From an uncultured delta proteobacterium (GTDB lineage: Bacteria > Desulfobacterota > WTBG01 > CAIYCZ01), in assembly GCA_903924805.1 (NCBI GenBank), contig CAIYCZ010000457.1, positions 1 through 8,401 on the forward strand: DNA of 8,401 nucleotides. Reading direction: 5' to 3'. The position numbers were made by a program, and so were the translations under genes. Below are positions 1-6,350 of this stretch, piece by piece (position 1 is the stretch's first letter; the number at the start of each line of letters is the position of its first letter). The notes under the pieces were generated by a model. The model searched no databases. It was not told where the DNA came from and was given only the letters and a program-made list of their open reading frames with translations.

Positions 1-367
1 GGTGGGCTTCCAGATAATGATGATCAAAAGATATGGCACGTACACACCATTTGATTGCCTCATCAGGGTTATTCTGCATCAGATAGAGGCTGCCGATTAG
101 AACGTGGAGATATGCTGAATTGGCATCGTAGGCAAGAGCGGATTTAAACTCATCAATGGCCTGTGCCCAGTCTCTGTCTGCCTGGTACAATTCTCCCCTG
201 ATGACATGATAGTAGAGATCAGAGGGTGGTATTTTTTCTACCGGGCGGCTTGTTGCAGATGGCATTGGCTGTGGCTTAAACACAGGCCTTTTTAACAGCT
301 GCGAACAAGCTCCCGCACAGAGGAGAACAGGTATTAGTAGGATTACCGCGTAGTTTGTAGGTTTCAT
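1..367 (-). CDS. Small TPR-like lipoprotein, C-terminus cut by the window edge
   Basis: The reading frame opens at ATG 367 and runs off the left edge, giving about 122 residues. It starts MKPTNYAVILLIPVLLCAGACS, a short basic N-region and a hydrophobic core ending in a lipobox-like AGAC, so Cys20 is the likely lipidated residue and the protein is probably anchored in the envelope. After a proline-rich linker (about residues 25-45) there are two helix pairs of TPR type: one around YHVIRGELYQADRDWAQAIDEF and the next around LHVLIGSLYLMQNNPDEAI, with the typical Gly/Ala/Tyr positions and a 34-residue period. TPR lipoproteins act as assembly or docking factors; the partner here is unknown. It lies 97 nt downstream of the M16 peptidase pair on the same strand, so it may be the distal gene of that operon or have its own promoter. 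No good Shine-Dalgarno is visible before the ATG. Confidence 0.8.
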   Translation of the reverse strand, partial: MKPTNYAVILLIPVLLCAGACSQLLKRPVFKPQPMPSATSRPVEKIPPSDLYYHVIRGELYQADRDWAQAIDEFKSALAYDANSAYLHVLIGSLYLMQNNPDEAIKWCVRAISFDHHYLEAH

Positions 368-404
368 GCCATTATGTATTTAAATAAAGTAAAGGATATA
401 ATTT

Positions 405-436
405 ATTATAATGACATATTATGATTATCTATGCAA
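405..436 (-). promoter_or_regulatory. Weak candidate promoter before the TPR lipoprotein
   Basis: On the minus strand a perfect TATAAT (410 to 405) lies in the AT-rich gap, with a leader of about 30 nt to the ATG at 367. The best upstream match, TTGCAT (436 to 431), is 20 nt away, which is too far for a standard sigma70 promoter. The same TTGCAT has a 17-nt spacing to the poorer CATTAT. In such AT-rich DNA a TATAAT can arise by chance, so this is only a candidate. Confidence 0.25.
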
Positions 437-464
437 TATTTTATTGTGCCGGACAATATAAAAC

Positions 465-1895
465 TCAGCCCTGTATGTCTGAAAACACTTCTGAAACAGG
501 TCCCAGATCGCTTAACGGTTTGTCAAAATCCTGAGCGTCGCCTATGGTGAGCACTATGGACTGAGACGGGTGAAGATACTCCCGTGCTACACGCTGGACG
601 TCATCCAGGGTGATAGCTTTAATCCGTGAAGGGAAGGTATCAAGAAAGTTGCGCGGTAACTGCTCATATTCAAGAAGCATCTGCTGAGTAACTACCTGAG
701 AGCTGGAGCTGAAAGAAAATATAAAGCTGTTCAGCAATGACTCTTTGGCCCATTCAAGTTCCTGCGCCGTGACGTTATCCCGTATGGAATTCATGATGTC
801 AAGCATAAGTGACAGTGCCTGATGGGTAGTGGAAGACTTTGTCATGCAGTAAGCGCCAAACACTCCATAATCCACATCCCCTCTGAAGAAGCTTCCGACG
901 CTGTATGCAAGACCGCGGGATGAGCGGATTTCAGAGGTAAGCCGTGAGGTAAAACCACCCCCGCCAAGTATAAAGTTAAGGACCTCGAATGTGCAGTAGT
1001 CGGGATGAGATTTCTGTGGCGCGAGATGCCCGGTGATGATCGTTGACTGGGGTATTTTTTTCTGCAGATGGAATACCTCGCGGGCTGGCACGGGAAGGGG
1101 GAGGGGAACGCGAGGGATATCCTGGTAAGACGGCTTCCAGTCAGCAAACCGTTTCTTAATGGCTTCAATCATTTCCGGGCGTGAAAAATCTCCAGAGACA
1201 GCCATGAGTATTCTGTTGGGATGAAAAAATTTCCGCTGAAAGCTGATAAGATCATCTTTTTTGATTCTCCTTATGGATGCAACGGTTGGCAGATTGCCGC
1301 GCGGGTTATTTCTGTACAGAAGCTTTTTAAACTGTCGCAAAGCAAGGTTCTGCGGATTATCGTTGGTACGGCGGAGGGAAGCAATTTTCTGTTCCTGCGC
1401 AAGCACTAACCGGTCATTGTTAAAGGCAGGGTATCTGAGCAGTTGTGCAAATATATCAAGTGCGCGATCAACGTCTTTTTTAAGAACTGAGAGAGACGCA
1501 GTTCCCGGCTCTGTGTCAAGAGATATATCAATTTGTGCGTCCATGTACTCAAGCTGCGCATCTATTTCATCAGGAGATAATTTTGCCGTGCCCCCGGTTC
1601 TCATAACACTGCCGGTTAATGCTGCAAGACCTGCACGGTCAGCAGGGTCATAGGCAGAGCCAACGCGTATGGCAGCTGTTAACTCAATGAGAGGAAGCTC
1701 ATGGTCTTCCAGCAGGTAAAGGACCATGCCGTTTTCCAGTACCATCCGTTCCGGCTGTGGATAATGAACCCGCAGGGGGGTAACCTGCATGGTAGAAGGG
1801 TGTTGCAGAAGGCGTGCAGGTGAAAGCATCGAGCAGGACGTATGCACAACATAGAAGCATATGCCTAAAAGTACCCAGGACCATTTTTTAATCAT
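465..1895 (-). CDS. M16B peptidase-like protein, non-catalytic subunit (zinc motif lost)
   Basis: This is a 476-residue envelope protein of the insulinase/processing-peptidase (M16) fold. The N-terminus MIKKWSWVLLGICFYVV followed by HTSC is a signal sequence, with Cys21 a possible but non-canonical lipobox (His at -3). At the place where active M16 enzymes have HxxEH, aligned through the preceding Gly-x-Ala, it has Ala92, Gly95 and Ser96, so it cannot bind zinc there. The second half keeps the glycine-rich stretch GGGGFTSRL (311-319) and the RGLAYSV motif (Arg327, Tyr331) typical of the regulatory subunit. In known M16B pairs such a subunit helps form the substrate chamber of an active partner, here the gene just upstream. 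An in-frame start 87 nt further upstream (1982) exists, but it would lie deep in the upstream gene and put 29 extra residues before the signal sequence. ATG 1895 has AGGAG 7 nt ahead and overlaps the upstream stop by 8 nt, so I chose it. Confidence 0.9.
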   Translation of the reverse strand: MIKKWSWVLLGICFYVVHTSCSMLSPARLLQHPSTMQVTPLRVHYPQPERMVLENGMVLYLLEDHELPLIELTAAIRVGSAYDPADRAGLAALTGSVMRTGGTAKLSPDEIDAQLEYMDAQIDISLDTEPGTASLSVLKKDVDRALDIFAQLLRYPAFNNDRLVLAQEQKIASLRRTNDNPQNLALRQFKKLLYRNNPRGNLPTVASIRRIKKDDLISFQRKFFHPNRILMAVSGDFSRPEMIEAIKKRFADWKPSYQDIPRVPLPLPVPAREVFHLQKKIPQSTIITGHLAPQKSHPDYCTFEVLNFILGGGGFTSRLTSEIRSSRGLAYSVGSFFRGDVDYGVFGAYCMTKSSTTHQALSLMLDIMNSIRDNVTAQELEWAKESLLNSFIFSFSSSSQVVTQQMLLEYEQLPRNFLDTFPSRIKAITLDDVQRVAREYLHPSQSIVLTIGDAQDFDKPLSDLGPVSEVFSDIQG

Positions 1896-1907
1896 GCCTG
1901 TTCTCCT
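1888..1907 (-). promoter_or_regulatory. Start-deciding Shine-Dalgarno and 8-nt ATGATTAA overlap
   Basis: On the minus strand AGGAG (1907 to 1903) stands 7 nt before ATG 1895, inside the last codons of the catalytic M16 gene. The ATG and the upstream TAA share ATGATTAA (1895 to 1888). This is a classic translational coupling layout and suggests near-equal synthesis of the two subunits. It also fixes the start of the non-catalytic subunit. Confidence 0.8.
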
Positions 1908-3423
1908 TGCTTGATTGATTAGTCGACGGGCGAACCAGCCGGGCAGCTGTTCTGTTTTCTGCTGTGAGATATTTTTTAGCAACCGCCTGGATATCTGACG
2001 GTGTTATTTTATCGATTATTTCCCCGTGCTTTTCCAGATATCTCCAGTCCCCACTTATAATTTTGAAGTACGATAGCTGGCTTGCAAGGCCTGCATTTGA
2101 TTCAAGCCCGCGAATAAAACTTGCCTGAAGCTGATTTTTGACCTTTTGCAACTCATAGTGTGATACCGGCTTATCCTTAAGCCGTTCGATTTCCTTGTAG
2201 ATAGCTGAAGCGGCTTCTGTGCAGGTATGGGGCGCCCGGGGAAGTGCTTCTATGACGAAGAGATTCGGATAGCGTGCACCCGGCAGGCCGTTTTCTGTGG
2301 AGATACTGGTTGCGATTTTATCCCGGACTATAAGTGATTGATACAATCGTGAGGTTCTGCCGCTTGACAGCAGCGCGTCAATAATATCAAATACATAATC
2401 GTCAAATGCCGGCACGGTTGGTTTGTGGAACCCGATAAGCAGCCGGGGTTCGGCATCAAATACCACGTCAATACTCTTTTCGCCCATCTGATCGGGTTCC
2501 GCGGTTATGACATGCTCGGGGATAGGCTGAGGGGGGATATTCCCGAAATAGGTTTCTATGAGTTGCAGGGTATCGTCAATCTTTATATCACCGACAATGG
2601 CAATGATTGCATTATTAGGCGCATAGTATGATTCAAAAAACGCATATGTCTCTTTTTTACTGAGCGTCTGCAGGTCTGTTTTCCACCCTATGATGGGCAC
2701 TCTGTATGGATGTGCCGTAAAGGCCGCAGCAAAAAACTGAGACATGAAAATCCGTTCAGGATTTGTTTCATAGCTCTGCCTGAGTTCTTCCATGACCACA
2801 TCCCGTTCAGAGTAATATTCACGAAATACCGGATTTAAAAATCGGTCTGACTCAATGCGTGCCCATATTTCAATGCGGTTTGCAGGGAGACTCACCTCAT
2901 AGGTGGTAATATCATTTCCCGTTGATGCATTGAATCCGACTGCGCCATTTCGGGAATAAATAGTATCTATCTCGTCCTTTATAACAAACTTCTTATGTTC
3001 GTCCTGCAGCCGTGCGAGATCTCTCCTGAGAGCAGCACTTTTCTCCTTATCCGCAGCGGCGCCCCTTTTCTGCTCCCGGTCAAGCATTTCTCCGATTTCA
3101 TCAATACGCGCAAGCAGTGCGCGCTCCCGGTAATAGTCTTTGGTGCCCAGAGATTTTGTTCCCTTGAACAGCATATGTTCCAAGAGGTGAGCAGTCCCGG
3201 ATTTCCCGCGTGCTTCATCAACAGAGCCGACTTTAAAACGCATATAGAGCGCTACTGTCGGTGACTGATGCCGTTCCATGAGCAGCACGGTCAAGCCATT
3301 TTTGAGTTTATATTCGTGAACCCGTGCATTCAGGGATAAACCATGAACCGGACACGGTACAGAGAATACAAAAGCGCTGAAGATCAGCACTGGCAACAGG
3401 ATATAATACTGTCTTTTACCCAT
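1888..3423 (-). CDS. M16 zinc metallopeptidase, catalytic subunit, exported
   Basis: This 511-residue protein is a probable envelope zinc endopeptidase of the M16 (insulinase/pitrilysin) family. A signal peptide covers about residues 1-28 (basic GKRQ, hydrophobic core, likely cleavage after VHG). The inverted zinc motif HLLEH gives ligands His79 and His83 and catalytic Glu82. The third ligand lies in SERDVVMEELR, most likely Glu213 by comparison with pitrilysin, and Glu206 is also conserved. About 130 residues separate His83 from Glu213, against some 76 in pitrilysin, because a charged helical insert sits at about 100-150; I know this insert from one bacterial M16 subfamily. The C-terminal half (about 270-500) is the second M16 domain, with SSGRTSRLYQ but no RGLAY motif, which the partner gene supplies. 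I prefer ATG 3423, with AGGGAG 5 nt ahead, over the in-frame TTG at 3456, because it puts the signal peptide at the N-terminus. Substrates are unknown. Confidence 0.93.
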   Translation of the reverse strand: MGKRQYYILLPVLIFSAFVFSVPCPVHGLSLNARVHEYKLKNGLTVLLMERHQSPTVALYMRFKVGSVDEARGKSGTAHLLEHMLFKGTKSLGTKDYYRERALLARIDEIGEMLDREQKRGAAADKEKSAALRRDLARLQDEHKKFVIKDEIDTIYSRNGAVGFNASTGNDITTYEVSLPANRIEIWARIESDRFLNPVFREYYSERDVVMEELRQSYETNPERIFMSQFFAAAFTAHPYRVPIIGWKTDLQTLSKKETYAFFESYYAPNNAIIAIVGDIKIDDTLQLIETYFGNIPPQPIPEHVITAEPDQMGEKSIDVVFDAEPRLLIGFHKPTVPAFDDYVFDIIDALLSSGRTSRLYQSLIVRDKIATSISTENGLPGARYPNLFVIEALPRAPHTCTEAASAIYKEIERLKDKPVSHYELQKVKNQLQASFIRGLESNAGLASQLSYFKIISGDWRYLEKHGEIIDKITPSDIQAVAKKYLTAENRTAARLVRPSTNQSSKENRHD

Positions 3424-3428
3424 AGATG

Positions 3429-3434
3429 CTCCCT
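3429..3434 (-). promoter_or_regulatory. Shine-Dalgarno fixing the catalytic M16 start
   Basis: The minus strand reads AGGGAG (3434 to 3429) 5 nt before ATG 3423. It supports this start over the in-frame TTG at 3456. I did not find a convincing -35/-10 pair for the minus-strand peptidase operon in 3424-3588. Confidence 0.7.
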
Positions 3435-3513
3435 GTACATACGTTCTGTCGTGCAAACCTCATCTTGCCAGGTAACGCTCCATAGAGAACTGTCATCAGG
3501 CACGGAGTGCTGT

Positions 3514-3542
3514 TTGACTTTTTCCCAGTAATACTTTATACA
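3514..3542 (+). promoter_or_regulatory. Sigma70-type promoter of the CXXC protein/ferredoxin operon
   Basis: TTGACT (3514-3519) and TATACA (3537-3542) are separated by exactly 17 nt. Each matches five of six consensus positions. Transcription would start near 3549, leaving a leader of about 40 nt before the TTG start at 3589. The promoter faces away from the M16 operon, and the shared spacer (3424-3588) is only 165 nt, so divergent control is possible. Confidence 0.65.
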
Positions 3543-3588
3543 TTACCATATATAGCATAAATATTCAAAACTCTCAGGAGATACCAGA

Positions 3589-3735
3589 TTGTTGCGGTTT
3601 ATACGAGCCTATATATCGGAGATTGTACTGCTTGCTGCAGTAACCTGTCTTTTGGGGGGAATGTACCTGCAGGAGCCGATAATGGTCTTTGACCAGGCAA
3701 TCCGCATTTGCCTTGCCTGCATAGGAATAGGGTAA
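3589..3735 (+). CDS. Tiny single-span membrane protein with C-terminal CXXC (CD1871A-like)
   Basis: This is a 48-residue gene with a TTG start, preceded by AGGAG (3576-3580) at 8 nt; a second TTG follows directly. The protein has a short basic start (LRFIR), one hydrophobic span at about residues 9-27 (ISEIVLLAAVTCLLGGMYL), a short amphipathic segment, and ends RICLACIGIG with Cys41 and Cys44 in a CxxC. This layout and the ending match what I remember of the small 'CD1871A family CXXC motif-containing' proteins of Clostridia, which end in a similar CLECIGIG and sit beside a polytopic 4Fe-4S protein, as here. The following gene begins 19 nt later with no good Shine-Dalgarno, which suggests coupled translation. 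The likely role is a membrane thiol or cluster-ligand partner of that protein; no function is established to my knowledge. It is in a different frame from its neighbour, so it is not a broken N-terminus of it. Confidence 0.8.
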   Translation: MLRFIRAYISEIVLLAAVTCLLGGMYLQEPIMVFDQAIRICLACIGIG

Positions 3736-3754
3736 CCAGCAGCCCGGCACCTTC

Positions 3755-4615
3755 ATGAAACAAAGAATTTCCCAGATAGTCTCAGCTATATTTTATAATG
3801 CATATATCAGAGGGTTGCTTATCGGTACCATCTACCAGGGACAATTCAAGCACTTCTGCTGTCCCGGCTTTAACTGCTATTCATGTCCATCTGCGCTCTT
3901 TGCCTGTCCTATTGGCATAATTCAGTTTTTTGTGGCCTATGGACCCTATTATGTCTCATTCTATACCCTGGGAATTCTGGGCACGATTGGGTCAATCGGC
4001 GGGAGAATTGTCTGTGGATGGGCATGCCCGTTCGGTTTGCTGCAGGATTTGATCTATAAAATAAAATTTCCCAAGTTGCAAATTCCAAAAATCCTGTATG
4101 GTGGAAAATATCTGATACTTATCTTCCTGGTCATCATTATTCCCTGGTATACAAAGGAGCCGTGGTTCTCAAAGCTGTGTCCCGCAGGTACTCTGGAGGC
4201 AGGGATTCCCCATGTGCTGTATAACCCTGACCTCAGACTGCTGATTGGTACTATATTTACTTTAAAAATTGGTATACTTCTGTTCTTCCTGGTATGGATG
4301 ATGATAAGCTGCCGGCCTTTCTGCCGCACCACCTGCCCCCTGGGAGCCATCTACTCATTATTTAACAAGGTCAGTTTATTTAAAATTGAAGTAGACGAAA
4401 CACGCTGTAATAAATGCAACCACTGTTTCAAAATGTGTCCGGTAGGCATGAGAATTTACGAAGAAGGTGGCTCCACAACCAACTGCATTCGCTGCCTGCG
4501 CTGTACCGACTGCCCGGCCGGGGCAGTCACCTTTAGCATAAAATCAATGAGACACTATCCGAAGGAAAAAACAGTAACAGATAATGTATCAGCCGGCAGG
4601 GAAACAAAGCGGTAA
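3755..4615 (+). CDS. Polytopic membrane 4Fe-4S ferredoxin, NapH/NosR-like
   Basis: This 286-residue membrane iron-sulfur protein probably moves electrons across or along the cytoplasmic membrane. The N-terminal part has a Cys-rich segment (Cys35, 36, 41, 44, 51: CCPGFNCYSC then CPIG). It is followed by a span at about 66-84, the hallmark CGWACPFGLLQD (Cys87, Cys91), spans at about 118-132 and 163-184, and Cys142 in CPAGT. Next come Cys186, 190 and 194 (CRPFCRTTCPLGAI) as in NapH-type proteins. A C-terminal ferredoxin domain has CNKCNHCFKMCP (218-228, normal spacing) and CIRCLRCTDCP (244-253), whose last spacing is two residues rather than three. The total is 19 cysteines. It follows the small CXXC gene in one operon. 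A quinol dehydrogenase-like role or electron supply to an extracytoplasmic reductase is inferred from the family; no reductase gene lies in the window, so no specific name is justified. The last 20 residues are polar and low in conservation features. Confidence 0.9.
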   Translation: MKQRISQIVSAIFYNAYIRGLLIGTIYQGQFKHFCCPGFNCYSCPSALFACPIGIIQFFVAYGPYYVSFYTLGILGTIGSIGGRIVCGWACPFGLLQDLIYKIKFPKLQIPKILYGGKYLILIFLVIIIPWYTKEPWFSKLCPAGTLEAGIPHVLYNPDLRLLIGTIFTLKIGILLFFLVWMMISCRPFCRTTCPLGAIYSLFNKVSLFKIEVDETRCNKCNHCFKMCPVGMRIYEEGGSTTNCIRCLRCTDCPAGAVTFSIKSMRHYPKEKTVTDNVSAGRETKR

Positions 4616-4682
4616 GCTGACGGAGCAGGAGAAGACACATGGTGCCGGGAGGTGCAGGGCTTCATGGTTTGGGTATCGGTTC

Positions 4683-6296
4683 TCACCCTTGTAATTTATT
4701 AAGTGCTTCCCGTGCTTTTATATAGAGTTCTTTTGAGGGATTAGCCTTCAAACAGTGTTGCAGTGCTTTTATGGCTTCAGATGTAGTGCCCTGTTTTTCA
4801 TAAATCTCTCCGGAAAGAAAAAATGCCGGTGCATAACTGGCATTGAGAGAAAGAGATTTCTGTGAACATTCCAGAGCCTCCTGATATAAAGCCAGAGAAA
4901 AATAAATATCCCCCAGGGCGCAGTAAAAATCAGGAAATAGTACATTTTTCGATGCTATCAATTTTCCCTCAGCAACTGCTTCCAGAAATACCCCCCTGTC
5001 CTTTAGCGTAGCAAACAGATTCAAGCGTGCTTTTATAAATTCCGGATTGATCCGGATAGCTTCTTTGAAGCATGCTTCAGCTTCTGCTAACTTGTTGAGC
5101 TTACGGTACAGAATGCCGAGGCTGTTATGAAGGTCGGGATAGGTTGGATGCTGCGATATATATTCTCTGATAAAGGGTATAAGCATCTCGCACAGTGAAG
5201 TATCCTCGTCTTTAAAACTTTTGATAATTGAAATCATATCAGAGAAATCCGGGGTAATTTCGATGTGTCTGTTGAATTCCTCCAGGGCCTGGATGATGGG
5301 CGGATCATCACCGGTAAAACTGCTGAGGATGGCAAAGAACTCCTCGGTTGATTGGGGAGATGAGGTGCTGATAAGCGTTTTAAGCACGTTTATCGCCATG
5401 GCGAGGTTTTTGTTGCCCTCATCAAGCCTGCTTGCTTCCTCAAGTTCCCTTGCACCGGCACGGAAGTCACCGGTCCGGCAATACAGGATACCGAGTTTAA
5501 TCTTTGCATCAATAAAAGACGGGTTTATGCGAAGGCAGCGATTGAAGCATTCAATAGCCTCGCTGCTTTCGTTACGTCCGGCGTGAACAACCCCCAGGTA
5601 ATAATGTATATCTGCAAAATCAGGATACTTTTCAATAATAGCTTTTAAATTAATATATGCATCATGGTAATTCCCCAGATAGGCCTGGCCGATACCAAGT
5701 TTTTTACGAGCTTCCACATACTGAGGGTTTATGGTAAGTGCATTCTGAAAGGCCTGCGTAGCGTCAACAATCTTTTTTTGCCCGAGGAGCGCAAGTCCCA
5801 GATGAAAGTGAACATCAGCATAATCAGGGTTCGTCAGCAAAATGTCCTTGTAGAGCTGTTCTGCTTTGTACCACATTTTAAGGTTGTGAAAGGCAATCCC
5901 GAGTTTTAATTTTGTGGAAAGATGGGAGGGCTCAACCTCAAGAATGACATTAAATGCTTTCATGGCGCCTTCGAAATTACCAAGATTATTGAGGCATATT
6001 CCAATAAAATGATACAGTTCGATGTCTCCCAGGTTGAATTGCAGGGCCTTCTGAAATTTCTGGAGCGCGTTTGAATAATCCCCCATGGTAAAAAGAACAA
6101 TGCCCAAATTGCGGTGTGCCTGCCCGCAGTATACCCGGGAAAGGTTATGGTGGAGGCTGGTTGATGAAGGTTTCTTTTTAAGCAGTTCATCAAACTTTTC
6201 AATAGCTTCTTTATACTGATGGTTATTGAAAAGCTCCATTGCCCTCTCGTAAAGGTCATCTCTGCCAAGGGTTATGAAACGCTTTAAAAACTGCAT
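4683..6296 (-). CDS. Cytoplasmic TPR-repeat protein, about 12 repeats in two arrays
   Basis: This 537-residue protein is made almost wholly of tetratricopeptide repeats, a protein-binding scaffold fold. It has no signal peptide or membrane span, so it is likely cytoplasmic. One repeat covers about 12-45. A half repeat (46-57) then breaks the phase, and seven repeats run in perfect 34-residue register from 58 to 295. After a long linker (about 296-386) with only TPR-like helix-B fragments, four more repeats run in register from 387 to 522, followed by a short capping helix. Most repeats end in the usual Asn-Pro-x-aromatic turn, for example INPQY, INPSF and INPEF. The start ATG 6296 has AGGAG 8 nt ahead. 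The gene lies 54 nt downstream of the sugar transferase on the same strand, so a part in polysaccharide export or its control is possible but only inferred. The partner is unknown. It converges with the ferredoxin gene. Confidence 0.9.
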   Translation of the reverse strand: MQFLKRFITLGRDDLYERAMELFNNHQYKEAIEKFDELLKKKPSSTSLHHNLSRVYCGQAHRNLGIVLFTMGDYSNALQKFQKALQFNLGDIELYHFIGICLNNLGNFEGAMKAFNVILEVEPSHLSTKLKLGIAFHNLKMWYKAEQLYKDILLTNPDYADVHFHLGLALLGQKKIVDATQAFQNALTINPQYVEARKKLGIGQAYLGNYHDAYINLKAIIEKYPDFADIHYYLGVVHAGRNESSEAIECFNRCLRINPSFIDAKIKLGILYCRTGDFRAGARELEEASRLDEGNKNLAMAINVLKTLISTSSPQSTEEFFAILSSFTGDDPPIIQALEEFNRHIEITPDFSDMISIIKSFKDEDTSLCEMLIPFIREYISQHPTYPDLHNSLGILYRKLNKLAEAEACFKEAIRINPEFIKARLNLFATLKDRGVFLEAVAEGKLIASKNVLFPDFYCALGDIYFSLALYQEALECSQKSLSLNASYAPAFFLSGEIYEKQGTTSEAIKALQHCLKANPSKELYIKAREALNKLQG

Positions 6297-6330
6297 TATC
6301 GTTGCTCCTCTATGCTTGTATTGCCGTGCC

Positions 6331-6347
6331 TCATGTATTATACATGA
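6331..6347 (-). promoter_or_regulatory. Perfect 17-bp palindrome holding a TATAAT, possible promoter/operator
   Basis: In the 54-nt gap between the sugar transferase and the TPR gene, TCATGTA and TACATGA form perfect 7-bp arms around a 3-nt centre. On the minus strand the centre reads TATAAT (6342 to 6337), a perfect -10 hexamer about 41 nt before the TPR start. The DNA 17 nt further upstream (AGAGGC) is a poor -35 match, so a promoter here would need an activator or would be weak. It could instead be a repressor site or a small RNA hairpin between the two cistrons. Confidence 0.4.
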
Positions 6348-6350
6348 TTA

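Noticed and set aside
442..458. TATTGT-GCCGG-ACAATA inverted repeat just after the non-catalytic M16 stop
   Set aside because: The stem is only 6 bp and AT-rich, and no T-tract follows on the minus strand, so I do not call it a terminator.
842..1653. Several 60-130 codon ORFs on both strands over the non-catalytic M16 gene
   Set aside because: All overlap a well-supported M16 coding frame and show no recognisable protein features or ribosome sites.
1896..1982. 29-residue N-terminal extension of the non-catalytic M16 protein
   Set aside because: It overlaps the upstream gene, hides the signal sequence, and ATG 1895 has a strong Shine-Dalgarno.
3574..3756. 60-codon minus-strand ORF over the small CXXC gene
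   Set aside because: It lies antisense to a better supported gene with Shine-Dalgarno, promoter and family-like ending, and has no features of its own.
4616..4682. Possible bidirectional terminator between the convergent ferredoxin and TPR genes
   Set aside because: I found no stem of useful length with a T-tract on either side, only short chance complementarities.
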